Positions 40,847-48,566 of a stretch of DNA of 64,000 nt are shown here, one piece after another. Numbering within the stretch: position 1 is the stretch's first letter; every line of letters begins with the position of its first letter. Source of the stretch: DATKRB01 sp036501425 (GTDB taxonomy: Bacteria > Actinomycetota > Acidimicrobiia > Acidimicrobiales > RAAP-2); NCBI GenBank assembly GCA_036501425.1, contig DASYAI010000073.1, forward strand, positions 1 through 64,000, read 5' to 3'. Below the pieces are notes generated by a model. The model was not told the DNA's origin. It searched no databases and saw only the letters and a program-made list of their open reading frames with translations. Both the position numbers and the translations under genes were made by a program.

Positions 40847-40919
40847 GCCTGGGTAGCTCAGCTGGTAGAGCAGCGCACTCGTAATGCGCAGGTCAGGGGT
40901 TCGAATCCCCTCTCAGGCT
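40847..40919 (+). tRNA. tRNA-Thr (anticodon CGT)
   Basis: A 73-nt cloverleaf: acceptor GCCTGGG with CTCAGGC (one G-T pair), D arm GCTCAGCTGGTAGAGC, anticodon stem GCGCA/TGCGC with loop CTCGTAA giving CGT, which reads Thr codon ACG, and T arm GGTTCGAATCC. CCA is not encoded. The gene sits at the boundary between the topA-tmk-holB operon and an AT-richer accessory region with hipBA, a typical integration site. Confidence 0.93.
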
Positions 40920-40931
40920 CCCTTTTGGAGC
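40917..40931 (+). terminator. hairpin at the tRNA-Thr 3' end
   Basis: GCTCC (40917-40921) pairs with GGAGC (40927-40931) around a CTTTT loop, overlapping the last tRNA bases. It is short and could be a processing feature rather than a terminator. Confidence 0.35.
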
Positions 40932-41114
40932 GCAGCGGGCCCGTGGGCCCACGTTCGGCCCAACATCCCGGGGCTCGGACGGTCCCGACCGAGTAGGCAT
41001 GATTATGTCTATTGAGTGGTATTAGCCCATTAAAAGTCAGATACATGACTACTCCGGATCCACTGGACGTGCGGTATCGGCCACGTAGCCACTATTCTGT
41101 CTACGGGAGGAGCC

Positions 41115-41477
41115 ATGCAGGATGATGAGCTCGAGCAGGCACTCGGTGAGCGAGTCCGACAGCAGCGGTTCAACAAGGGGCTGACCCAGGTCGAGACCGC
41201 CGATCGGGCCAACGTCTCACTCGGCGCGCTCAAGCACCTCGAGAGCGGCTCCGGAGCGACCGTGCGCACCCTGGTCCGGGTCCTCCGGGCGCTGGGCATC
41301 GACGACCCGCTCGGGGACGCCGTCGCTCCGGCACCCGAAGCCTTCAATCCCCTCGACCTCCTCGAAGCCCGTGAGCGGGCGGCCCGGGCGAAGCGACCAC
41401 AGCGGGTGCGCCCGGCGCGCGACCCGGCGACGCCTCACCCGCCGCGTTCGGTCGAACGGGCGAGAGGCCCTCGGTGA
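41115..41477 (+). CDS. HipB-like XRE antitoxin/repressor
   Basis: A 120-residue protein with an XRE helix-turn-helix (about 8-62: LGERVRQQRFNKGLTQVETADRANVS and LKHLESGSGATVRTLVRVLRALG) and a basic disordered C-terminal tail rich in Arg and Pro. It directly precedes and overlaps (GTGA) a HipA-type kinase gene, so it is the HipB partner that binds the toxin and represses the operon. GGGAGGAG is just upstream of the ATG. The upstream 190 bp are AT-rich for this genome and contain a possible -10 TATTCT (41093-41098) and an inverted CGTAG/CTACG pair (41084-41105) that could be its operator. Known HipB operators (TATCC-N8-GGATA) are not seen. Confidence 0.82.
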   Translation: MQDDELEQALGERVRQQRFNKGLTQVETADRANVSLGALKHLESGSGATVRTLVRVLRALGIDDPLGDAVAPAPEAFNPLDLLEARERAARAKRPQRVRPARDPATPHPPRSVERARGPR

Positions 41478-42787
41478 GCTATCGACCCGCCGACGTCATC
41501 GAGGTTCGGGCCTGGGGCCGGCGGGTCGGCGCGGTGGCACTCAATCCGACCAGCGGCTGGTACGCCTTCGCGTACGACCGGGACTGGGTCCGCGGCGGCA
41601 TCGAGCTGGCCCCGCTCTTCATGGGACTCCGTGAGCAGCCCTACGAGTTTCCCCGGCTGCGCCGCGAGACCTTCTACGGGCTCCCGCCCCTGCTCGCCGA
41701 CTCGCTCCCCGACAAGTTCGGCAACGCCCTCGTCGATGCCTGGATGGCCGAGCAGGGGGTGCGGCCCCAAGACATCACTCCGCTCGACCGCCTGGCCTAC
41801 GCCGCCGATCGGGCCATGGGCGCGCTCGAATTCCGGCCGCCGGCGCGCGACGCAACAGCCGAGCGGCCCACGGCAGTGCAGCTGGCCGACCTGGTGCTCG
41901 CAGCCCGCGGTGCGGTGCGCGGCGAGTTCGTCGACGACGAGGCCACCCACGCCGCCCTCCAGCAGCTCATCTCGGTGGGGACGAGCGCCGGAGGAGCCCG
42001 AGCCAAGGCTGTGGTCGCGTTCAACCCCACCACCTTCCAGATCGACTCGGCTTACGGCGCGCCGGTCGAGGGCTTCGAGCAGTGGCTCATCAAGCTCGAC
42101 GGGGTCAGCGGGTCGGGCATGGACGGCCACGGACCCGACCTCGGCGAGACGACCGGGTACGGGCGCATCGAGTACGCCTACAGCTTGATGGCCGGGGCGG
42201 CCGGGATCGACATGATGCCGTGCCAGCTCCTCGCCGAAGGGCCGCGCCGGCACTTCATGACCAAGCGCTTCGAGCGCGGGCCGGCCGGCGAGCGTCTCCA
42301 CGTCATCTCGCTGTGCGGCCTGGCTCAGCTCGACTACAACCTGGTGGGGGCCCACAGCTACGACCAGTACCTCCAGAGCGCCAAGGCCCTCGGCCTCGGC
42401 CTGGACGAGATCGTCGAGGCCTTCCGCCGCATGGTCTTCAACGTCATGGCGGTCAACAACGACGACCACACCAAGAACTTCGCCTTCTTGCGCGGCGCGG
42501 AGCCCGAATGGCGGCTCTCGCCGGCTTACGACGTCATGTATGCCTACAACCCCAACAACCAATGGATCTCGCGGCACCTCATGTCGGTCAACGGCAAGTT
42601 CGACCACATCGACCTCGACGACATCTACCAGGTCGGCGAGCGCAACAACGTGCCGGGCTACCGACGGGTGGTGCGCGAGGTGCGCGCCGCGGTGGAGCGG
42701 TGGGCCGACTTCGCCGAGGAGTCCGGAGTCCCCGGCGAGGACATCAAGCGCATCGCTGCTGCGCACGGGCAGTTCGCTCCACGCTGA
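41474..42787 (+). CDS. HipA-family Ser/Thr kinase toxin
   Basis: A 437-residue HipA-like kinase. FYGLPPLLADSLPDKFGNAL (about 69-88) is the N-terminal HipA signature. ISVGTSAGGARAKAVVAFNP near 173 is the glycine-rich loop region, where E. coli HipA carries the autophosphorylated Ser. FNVMAVNNDDHTKNFAFL near 330 is the catalytic loop with DDHxKN, followed by LSPAYDVMYAYNP as the Mg-binding segment. HipA kinases inhibit growth by phosphorylating a translation target, GltX in E. coli. The GTG start overlaps the HipB stop. It is followed by an unrelated methyltransferase after 17 bp. The active-site residues look intact. Confidence 0.88.
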   Translation: MSYRPADVIEVRAWGRRVGAVALNPTSGWYAFAYDRDWVRGGIELAPLFMGLREQPYEFPRLRRETFYGLPPLLADSLPDKFGNALVDAWMAEQGVRPQDITPLDRLAYAADRAMGALEFRPPARDATAERPTAVQLADLVLAARGAVRGEFVDDEATHAALQQLISVGTSAGGARAKAVVAFNPTTFQIDSAYGAPVEGFEQWLIKLDGVSGSGMDGHGPDLGETTGYGRIEYAYSLMAGAAGIDMMPCQLLAEGPRRHFMTKRFERGPAGERLHVISLCGLAQLDYNLVGAHSYDQYLQSAKALGLGLDEIVEAFRRMVFNVMAVNNDDHTKNFAFLRGAEPEWRLSPAYDVMYAYNPNNQWISRHLMSVNGKFDHIDLDDIYQVGERNNVPGYRRVVREVRAAVERWADFAEESGVPGEDIKRIAAAHGQFAPR

Positions 42788-42804
42788 GAGGGGAGAATGA
42801 GCTC

Positions 42805-43581
42805 GTGAGCGAGTCTCGTGGGAGCCACTACGCCACCGATCGGAACCTGCGAGCCCGCCAGCGGTTGTGGGAGCACCAGGAGCCCTCGTTCGATGTCGTC
42901 GGGTGGACGCTGAAGATCGCCGGCGTGGAGCGGGGAATGCGGGTGCTCGACGTCGGCTGTGGCAACGGCCGGTACCTCAGGGCCATGCGACTGCTCGGCC
43001 TTGAGGCGATCGGCTGCGACCTGTCGCCCGGGATGCTCAGCGCCGCCTCGGACAGTGCCGTGGTCGTTGCAGACGCGGTCCGGCTGCCCTTCTGCACCGG
43101 GGCGTTCGACGTCGTGTTGGCGGCGCACATGCTCTACCACGTCGCCGACCGAGTGTCGGCCGCTCACGAGCTGCGCCGGGTGCTATCACCAGAAGGCGCC
43201 TGCGTGGCGGTGGCCAACGGCGCCGGGCATCTGGCCTCGCTGCGCTCGGTGGTCGAGGAAGCGGCGCAGCCGTTGCGCCCCGGCTGGAGGTGGATCGACC
43301 CCCTATCGGCGGCGTTCTCCCTCCAGAACGGAGCCGACCAGCTCGCGGTGGCGTTCGAGGAGGTCCGCTGCATCCTTCCGGAGCGGGCCGGACGGGCCGT
43401 GGTCACCGACCCCGACGTCGTCGCGGGGTACGTCGCCAGCGTGGGCGACGTCTACGGCCACGAGCTCCCCGGCTCGTGGGATCGGGTGGTGGACGGCGTG
43501 CGGGCGCGGGCCGCACTGGCCATCGAGCGGGATGGTGCGTTCCCCGTCGAGGGACAGGTCGGGGCCTTCGTCTGCCGCTAG
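42805..43581 (+). CDS. class I SAM-dependent methyltransferase
   Basis: A 258-residue methyltransferase with SAM motif I VLDVGCGNGRYL (about 43-54), an acidic motif II equivalent GCDLSPGML, and FDVVLAAHMLYHVADRVSAA near 106. The fold is the UbiE/small-molecule methyltransferase type; substrate unknown. The GTG start has GAGGGGAG 9 nt upstream. It follows hipA by 17 bp and may be cotranscribed with it, but nothing ties it to toxin function. A long in-frame upstream extension exists without a start and is not used. Confidence 0.82.
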   Translation: MSESRGSHYATDRNLRARQRLWEHQEPSFDVVGWTLKIAGVERGMRVLDVGCGNGRYLRAMRLLGLEAIGCDLSPGMLSAASDSAVVVADAVRLPFCTGAFDVVLAAHMLYHVADRVSAAHELRRVLSPEGACVAVANGAGHLASLRSVVEEAAQPLRPGWRWIDPLSAAFSLQNGADQLAVAFEEVRCILPERAGRAVVTDPDVVAGYVASVGDVYGHELPGSWDRVVDGVRARAALAIERDGAFPVEGQVGAFVCR

Positions 43582-43641
43582 CGCGGGCCCTCGCCCGGCG
43601 ACGCCGAAATAATCCGCCAGGGCGCGGCGTTGACCGCCAGC

Positions 43642-44358
43642 ATGCAGGTAGAGATCTTTTCCGACGTGGTGTGTCCGTGGTGTGCGGTGGGAAAGCGGCG
43701 CTTCGAGGCGGCCCTCGGACGCTTTGCCCATGCCGACCAGGTGGAAGTGGTCTGGCGGGCCTATGAGCTGGACCCCCACGCCCCGGCCCGGCGCGAGGGT
43801 GACTACGCCGAGCGCTTGGCGCAGAAGTACGGGACGACCCGCGAGCAGGCCGTCGCCATGCACGACCAGCTCACCGCCACCGCGGCCGCCGAGGGGCTGG
43901 ACTTCCACTTCGAGCGGGCCCAGGCGGGGAACACCTTCGACGCCCACCGGCTCCTGCACTTCGCCCTCGAGCAGGGTCCGGCCGTCCAGAACGCCTTGAA
44001 GGAGCGGTTCCTCGTCGCCTACTTCACCGAGGGCGAGGCCATCGGTGAGGCCGATACGCTGGTGCGGCTGGCGGCCGAGGTCGGGCTGGACGCCGCCGAG
44101 TGCGCCGAGATCCTGGCCGGTGACCGCTACGCCGACGAGGTCCGCGCCGACGAGCGCGAGGCGCACGAGATCGGGGTGACCGGGGTCCCGTTCTTCGTCG
44201 TCGACTCGAAGTTCGGCATCCCCGGCGCGCAGGATCCCGACACGTTCCTCAACGTGCTGGAGGAGGCCTGGCGCAGGTCCCACCCGCTCGAGATGGCAGC
44301 GGTGGCTGACGGTTCCGCCGGGACCGCCGCCTGCGAGGGCGACAGCTGCGTCGTGTGA
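43642..44358 (+). CDS. FrnE-like DsbA-family oxidoreductase
   Basis: A 238-residue thioredoxin-fold protein of the DsbA/FrnE group. VEIFSDVVCPWCAVGKRRFEAAL (3-25) contains the CPWC active site. IGVTGVPFFVVDSKFGIPGAQ around 180-200 contains the cis-Pro, and GGV-type helical insertion follows the DsbA pattern. It has no signal peptide, so it is a cytoplasmic thiol oxidoreductase/isomerase. The C-terminus ends CEGDSCVV: an extra Cys pair close to the end, resembling the C-terminal cysteines reported for D. radiodurans FrnE. The start is ATG 43642; an upstream TTG (43630) is possible. It lies in a group of redox genes. Confidence 0.88.
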   Translation: MQVEIFSDVVCPWCAVGKRRFEAALGRFAHADQVEVVWRAYELDPHAPARREGDYAERLAQKYGTTREQAVAMHDQLTATAAAEGLDFHFERAQAGNTFDAHRLLHFALEQGPAVQNALKERFLVAYFTEGEAIGEADTLVRLAAEVGLDAAECAEILAGDRYADEVRADEREAHEIGVTGVPFFVVDSKFGIPGAQDPDTFLNVLEEAWRRSHPLEMAAVADGSAGTAACEGDSCVV

Positions 44359-44459
44359 CCCGGGCTGCCGCACCGGGCGCTCGCGTTAGCGTGGCCGCCA
44401 GGTAGCCGAGCAGTGCCGGTCGTGGGCCGGGGGGCGCTCGGACCGGCGAGGAGCGATCG

Positions 44460-45512
44460 ATGTTGACCGACCGCCTGGATGTCAGCCTCGATGAGCTGCG
44501 CGAGCACTCGGGGTGGGAGCTCAAGCCTGAAGGCGCCTGCCTGGGGGACGTCTGCATCCCGTTGCGGGCGCCGGTCACCCGCGACGACGGCCGGGTCGAC
44601 CTCGAGGCGTTCGCCGGCCAGCTGGGCATGCCCGTCGTGGCCGATCCCGCGCACGGCTTGTGGGCACTCGGCCCGGCCGCCGCCGATCACGTCATCGATC
44701 AGGCGACGATGCCCGAGCTCACGCTGTCCGACTTCGAGGGTCGTCCCTACGACCTCTCCGATAGCCGCGGCCGCAAGGTCGTCATGGTGGCGTGGGCGTC
44801 GTGGTGCGGGTGCGCCCGCGACCTCCCCTCGTGGCAGGCCCTCTATGAGGAGCTGGCTCCGCACGGTCTCGACGTCGTGACGGTTGCACTCGACACCAAC
44901 GTCGACGCGGCCCGTCCGGCGGCCGAAGCGGCGCAGCAGACCCATCCCTCGCTGGTGGACCCGGCGCACCGCGTCGTGGAGCGCTTCGGGATCACCAACG
45001 TCCCCCTCGGCATGTGGATCGACGAGAAGGGCGTCATCGTCCGGCCACCGGAGTCGGCGCCCGTGCCGCCCCGAGCGGGTGAGCCCGACCGCGCCGCCAT
45101 GGTAAGCCAGCTGCCCGAGGACCAGCTGCGGATCGTGGCCGCCATGACCGCCAACGCCGGCGACCCGACCCGCTACACCGACGCGGTGCGTGACTGGGTG
45201 GCCAAGGGCGAGGAGTCCGAGTTCGTGCTCTCCGAGGAGGAGGTCGTGGCCCGGAGCCGCCCGCTCCCGCCGGAGGCGGCCACGGCGGCCGCCCACTACG
45301 AGCTCGGCCAGCACCTGCACCGCTCGGGGCACGGGCAGGACGCGGTGGCCCATTTCGCCGCGGCGCACGACCTGGACCCGACCAACTGGAGCTACCAGCG
45401 CCAGGCGCGTGCCCTGGTCCACCCGGCGTGGGGAGCGGTCTACGAGCGGGACCTGTTCACCGAGGTCGGGCGGGTCGGTCCGGCGACCTGGCGACCCGCT
45501 CCCACCATCTGA
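44460..45512 (+). CDS. TlpA-like redoxin with CxC active site and TPR tail
   Basis: A 350-residue protein. An N-terminal module (1-75) with GWELKPEGACLGDVCIPL is followed by a peroxiredoxin/TlpA-type thioredoxin fold (about 85-200: MPELTLSDFEGRPYDLSD, VVMVAWASWCGCARDLPSWQ, ITNVPLGMWIDEKG). The active site is CGC, a CxC instead of the CxxC of TlpA, so one thiol pair is spaced closer. A C-terminal helical part (about 265-320) with HYELGQHLHRSGHGQDAVAHFAAAHDLDP is TPR-like. The ATG has GAGGAG 7 nt upstream. There is no signal peptide, so a cytoplasmic role is likely. It neighbours a FrnE-like oxidoreductase. Confidence 0.72.
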   Translation: MLTDRLDVSLDELREHSGWELKPEGACLGDVCIPLRAPVTRDDGRVDLEAFAGQLGMPVVADPAHGLWALGPAAADHVIDQATMPELTLSDFEGRPYDLSDSRGRKVVMVAWASWCGCARDLPSWQALYEELAPHGLDVVTVALDTNVDAARPAAEAAQQTHPSLVDPAHRVVERFGITNVPLGMWIDEKGVIVRPPESAPVPPRAGEPDRAAMVSQLPEDQLRIVAAMTANAGDPTRYTDAVRDWVAKGEESEFVLSEEEVVARSRPLPPEAATAAAHYELGQHLHRSGHGQDAVAHFAAAHDLDPTNWSYQRQARALVHPAWGAVYERDLFTEVGRVGPATWRPAPTI

Positions 45513-45615
45513 CGGGTCTGACGGGTCTGACGGGCCGACCCGAGCTCAGGGTGACGGGCCGACCCGAGCTCAGGGGGACGGGCTCGGGCTCAGGGTGACG
45601 GGCTCGGGCTCAGGA
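45510..45615. repeat. nested tandem repeats spanning two gene ends
   Basis: The redoxin stop lies in TGACGGGTC repeated twice (45510-45527). This is followed by two exact 24-bp copies (45528-45551, 45552-45575) and two 20-bp near copies (45576-45595, 45596-45615). The stop and last codons of the reverse-strand nitroreductase gene (SPSPSP) are encoded in the last units. Array of slippage type. Confidence 0.85.
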
Positions 45616-46027
45616 TGACGACCGGGATGTCGCGTGACGTCTTCTTCTGATAGGCGTCGTAGCCCTTGTACCAGTCCACGATGCGGGGCCACAGCTCGGC
45701 CTTCTCCGCTGCCGTCGCCACCCGGGCGGTCACCGTGCTCGACTCGCCGCGCCGCTGGATCGTCGCTGTGGGGTCGGCCACCAGGTTCAGGTACCACGCC
45801 GGATGGTGGTCCTGGCCGCCGTTCGAGGCGATGAGGACCAGGTGGTCGCCGTCGGGCAGGTAGTTGACCGGGGTGGTGCGGGGCACGCCGGACTTGCGGC
45901 CCTTGGTGGTGAGCAGCAGCACGTTCGCGGTCCCGAACGAGCCGCCGACCCGGCCCCCGCTCGCCCGGTAGATCCGCACGTGCGCCGCGGGAAGGAGGCG
46001 GTTGAGTCGATCGCGCACCGTGACCAT
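45590..46027 (-). CDS. deazaflavin (F420)-dependent nitroreductase, DDN family
   Basis: A 145-residue split-barrel protein of the DUF385/DDN family, which uses F420H2 to reduce quinones and nitro compounds. VLLLTTKGRKSGVPRTTPVNYL (about 37-58), LIASNGGQDHHPAWYLNLVADP (about 65-86) and the C-terminal WPRIVDWYKGYDAYQKKTSR are diagnostic. A C-terminal SPSPSP tail is encoded by the tandem repeat and is probably not functional. Family presence implies F420 synthesis elsewhere in the genome. The ATG lies 6 nt after reverse-strand TAGCGT, so it is likely leaderless. Confidence 0.9.
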   Translation of the reverse strand: MVTVRDRLNRLLPAAHVRIYRASGGRVGGSFGTANVLLLTTKGRKSGVPRTTPVNYLPDGDHLVLIASNGGQDHHPAWYLNLVADPTATIQRRGESSTVTARVATAAEKAELWPRIVDWYKGYDAYQKKTSRDIPVVILSPSPSP

Positions 46028-46033
46028 CCGCTC

Positions 46034-46039
46034 ACGCTA
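46034..46039 (-). promoter_or_regulatory. -10 element (TAGCGT) of the nitroreductase gene
   Basis: Reverse-strand TAGCGT ends 6 nt before the ATG at 46027 with no ribosome site. Confidence 0.45.
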
Positions 46040-46104
46040 CCGGGCTGGCTCGACCGGCGCCGCCGGGACCCGGTCGCTGTGGCACGCTCCATCCAGCGGG
46101 CCCG

Positions 46105-46164
46105 GCGAGCCGGGCCGGTGGGGCCCGAAGGGAAGCGAGCCGGGCCGGTGGGGCCCGAAGTGGA
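46105..46164. repeat. 30-bp tandem duplication upstream of the cyclase-family gene
   Basis: The two units (46105-46134 and 46135-46164) share 26 identical leading bases. The second runs up to the GGAGGAG ribosome site of the following gene, so the duplication extends its 5' leader. Confidence 0.75.
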
Positions 46165-46174
46165 GGAGACGGCC

Positions 46175-47122
46175 ATGGTCGAGGTGCCGAGCTACGACGA
46201 GCTGCCCCCGGCACCCGAAGGGGGGCGCAGCGGGTGGGGGCTCTTCGGGGCCGAGGACAACGTCGGCCTCCTCAACCTGCTCACGCCCGAGCGGGTGGTG
46301 GCCGCTGCCCGGCTGGTGCGCAAGGGGGCGCTCTTCCCCCTCGATGCGCCGATCGACGCCTTCGTGCCCCCGGTCGCCGCCGGCCGGGGGGCGCCACGCC
46401 ACCACGTGCTGCACACGCCGGGCGCCATCGGGTTCGACGACGTGTACGACAACTTCTACCCCCAGGGGTCGAGCCAGTGGGACTCGCTCGGCCACGTCGG
46501 CTACACCCCCGACGCGTTCTACAACGGGGCGAGCGAGGACGACGTGGCGACCGGCCGGCGCAACGGGATCGAGCACTGGGCCCGGCAGGGGATCGCCGGG
46601 CGCGCCGTCGTGCTCGACATGGTGCGGACCTTCGCCGACGAGGGCCGCACGCTCGATCCGTTTAGCCCGACCGGGTTCGACGTGGACGACCTCGAGCGGG
46701 CCCGGCGCCGGTCCGGGCTGGAGTATCGGACCGGTGACATCCTGGTCGTCCACACCGGGTTCGTCGCCCAGTACCTGCGCCGCCCGGCGCGCGAGCGGGC
46801 CCGCATCGCCCGGGCCGGGAGGTCGGCCGGGATCGCCAGCGGGGAGGAGATGTGCCGGTACCTCTGGAACGCCCACGTCGCCGCCGTGGCGTCGGACACC
46901 TTTGCGGTCGAGACGTTCCCGCCCGACCGGTCGGCGGCCACCGGGTTCTTGCACCGGATCCTGATCGGGCAGTTCGGGATGGCCCTCGGCGAGCTGTGGT
47001 GGACCGAGGACCTGGCGGCGGACTGCGCCGCCGACGGCGTCTACGAAGCGTTCCTCACCAGCGCGCCCCTGCACGCCCCCGGGGCCATCGGCTCGCCTCC
47101 CAACGCGGTGGCCATCAAGTAG
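46175..47122 (+). CDS. cyclase-family (kynurenine formamidase-like) hydrolase
   Basis: A 315-residue protein of the cyclase/arylformamidase superfamily, metal-dependent hydrolases. WDSLGHVGYTPDAFYNG (about 109-125) is the HxGxH/D-type metal block in its longer form with DSLGH. The segment GRAVVLDMVRTFADEGRTLDPFS is the strand-turn before DILVVHTGF near 190 and SDTFAVETFPPDRS near 237. Related enzymes open cyclic amides or formamides; substrate unknown. The ATG has GGAGGAG 7 nt upstream. The last codons and TAG stop are duplicated just downstream in a repeat array. Confidence 0.82.
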   Translation: MVEVPSYDELPPAPEGGRSGWGLFGAEDNVGLLNLLTPERVVAAARLVRKGALFPLDAPIDAFVPPVAAGRGAPRHHVLHTPGAIGFDDVYDNFYPQGSSQWDSLGHVGYTPDAFYNGASEDDVATGRRNGIEHWARQGIAGRAVVLDMVRTFADEGRTLDPFSPTGFDVDDLERARRRSGLEYRTGDILVVHTGFVAQYLRRPARERARIARAGRSAGIASGEEMCRYLWNAHVAAVASDTFAVETFPPDRSAATGFLHRILIGQFGMALGELWWTEDLAADCAADGVYEAFLTSAPLHAPGAIGSPPNAVAIK

Positions 47123-47220
47123 GGCCCTGGCCATCAAGTAGGGCCCTGGGAAGAAGGGCCCGGCAAGTAGGGCCCTGGGAAGAAGGGCCCGGCAAGTAGG
47201 GCCCCGGCAAGTAGGGCCCC
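47110..47220. repeat. compound tandem-repeat array after the cyclase-family gene
   Basis: Two exact 19-bp copies (47110-47128 and 47129-47147) that contain the gene's last codons and stop are followed by two 29-bp copies (47148-47176, 47177-47205, one mismatch). A final half unit (47206-47220) follows. The shared core AAGTAGGGCCC occurs five times. The array occupies most of the gap before purA and may affect transcription termination or be inert slippage DNA. Confidence 0.85.
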
Positions 47221-47275
47221 TGGCCGGGGCCGGGGTAGAGTGCGCTGTCACCGGTAGCCGGTCGGAGGAACGAGC

Positions 47276-48559
47276 GTGCCCGCAACAGTGGTCGTCGGCA
47301 CCCAGTGGGGCGACGAGGGGAAGGGCAAGCTCACCGACCTGCTGGCGGGCGACATGGACGTGGTCGTCCGCTACCAGGGGGGCCACAACGCCGGCCACCG
47401 GATCGTGGTGGAGGGCGAGGCCTTCGCCCTCCAGCTGGTGCCGAGCGGGATCCTCTACCCGCACATCACCCCGGTCATCGGCAACGGCGTGGTGGTCGAC
47501 CCGGCGGTGCTGCTCGAGGAGCTCGACGCGCTGGAAGCCAAGGGCATCGACACCGCCCGGCTGGTGGTGAGCGGCAACGCCCACCTGATCATGCCCTACC
47601 ACCAGGAGCTGGACCGGGTGACCGAGCGCTACCTGGGCAAGAACGCCCTGGGCACCACCCGTCGGGGCATCGGGCCGGCGTACGCCGACAAGGCGACCCG
47701 GGTCGGCTTGCGGGTCCAGGACCTCCTCGACGCCAAGATCTTCCGCCAGAAGCTCGACGTGGCGCTGAAGGAGAAGAACGCCGTCCTGTCGCGGGTCTAC
47801 AACCGGCTCCCGCTCGACGCGGACGAGATCGCCGAGCGTTACCTGGGCCAGTACGCCCCCCGCGTCGCCCCGATGGTCGGTGACTCGGTCGGATTGATCC
47901 ACGAGGCCCTCGACGGCGGGCGCAACATCTTGATGGAGGGGGCCCAGGCCACCTTCCTCGACCTCGACCACGGCACCTATCCGTTCGTCACCTCGTCGAA
48001 CCCGGTGGCCGGGGGGGCCTGCACGGGGACCGGTCTCGGTCCGCGCGACATCAGCCGGGTGATCGGCATCGCCAAGGCCTACGTGACCCGGGTCGGCGCC
48101 GGACCGTTCCCCACCGAGCTCGCCGACGACACCGGGGAGCTGCTGGTCGAGCGGGGGCACGAGTTCGGGACCAACACCGGCCGCCGCCGGCGCTGCGGGT
48201 GGTTCGACGCGGTGATGCTGCGCCAGGCGGTGCGGCTCAACTCGATGACCGAGGTGGCGCTGACCAAGCTCGACGTGCTGGACACCTTCGAGACGGTGAA
48301 GGTCTGCGTCGCCTACGAGGCGGGAGGCCGGCGCTACGAGCACCCCCCGTACCACCAGTCGGTGCTGCACCAGGTGACCCCGGTCTTCGAGGAGCTGCCG
48401 GGGTGGCGGAGCGACCTGACCGGCGCCACGACGCTGGCCGAGATGCCTGCCGCGGCCCGCCGCTACGTGGACTTCCTGGCCGAGCAGATCGGGGTGCCGG
48501 TCCGCATCGTGGGGGTGGGCCCGGGTCGCGAGCAGTTCGTCTCCTTCGCCTCGGCGTGA
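47276..48559 (+). CDS. purA: adenylosuccinate synthetase
   Basis: A 427-residue GTP-dependent enzyme joining IMP and aspartate. VVVGTQWGDEGKGKLTDLL (5-23) has the GDEGKGK P-loop and catalytic Asp. GHNAGHRIVVEG, GNGVVVDPAVLLEELDAL, GTTRRGIGPAY (about 125-135) and the base-recognition TKLDVLD near 330 are standard. Length is normal. The GTG is preceded by GGAGGAACGAGC (GGAGG). TAGAGT at 47236-47241 is a likely -10. It opens the purine run purA-D-B-C-S-Q. Confidence 0.95.
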   Translation: MPATVVVGTQWGDEGKGKLTDLLAGDMDVVVRYQGGHNAGHRIVVEGEAFALQLVPSGILYPHITPVIGNGVVVDPAVLLEELDALEAKGIDTARLVVSGNAHLIMPYHQELDRVTERYLGKNALGTTRRGIGPAYADKATRVGLRVQDLLDAKIFRQKLDVALKEKNAVLSRVYNRLPLDADEIAERYLGQYAPRVAPMVGDSVGLIHEALDGGRNILMEGAQATFLDLDHGTYPFVTSSNPVAGGACTGTGLGPRDISRVIGIAKAYVTRVGAGPFPTELADDTGELLVERGHEFGTNTGRRRRCGWFDAVMLRQAVRLNSMTEVALTKLDVLDTFETVKVCVAYEAGGRRYEHPPYHQSVLHQVTPVFEELPGWRSDLTGATTLAEMPAAARRYVDFLAEQIGVPVRIVGVGPGREQFVSFASA

Positions 48560-48566
48560 GGGGTCG

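Noticed and set aside
40920..41114. Phage attachment site at tRNA-Thr
   Set aside because: No duplicated tRNA 3' end and no integrase gene were found within the window.
45510..45615. CRISPR-like array
   Set aside because: Units are contiguous without spacers and of changing length; it is a tandem duplication.
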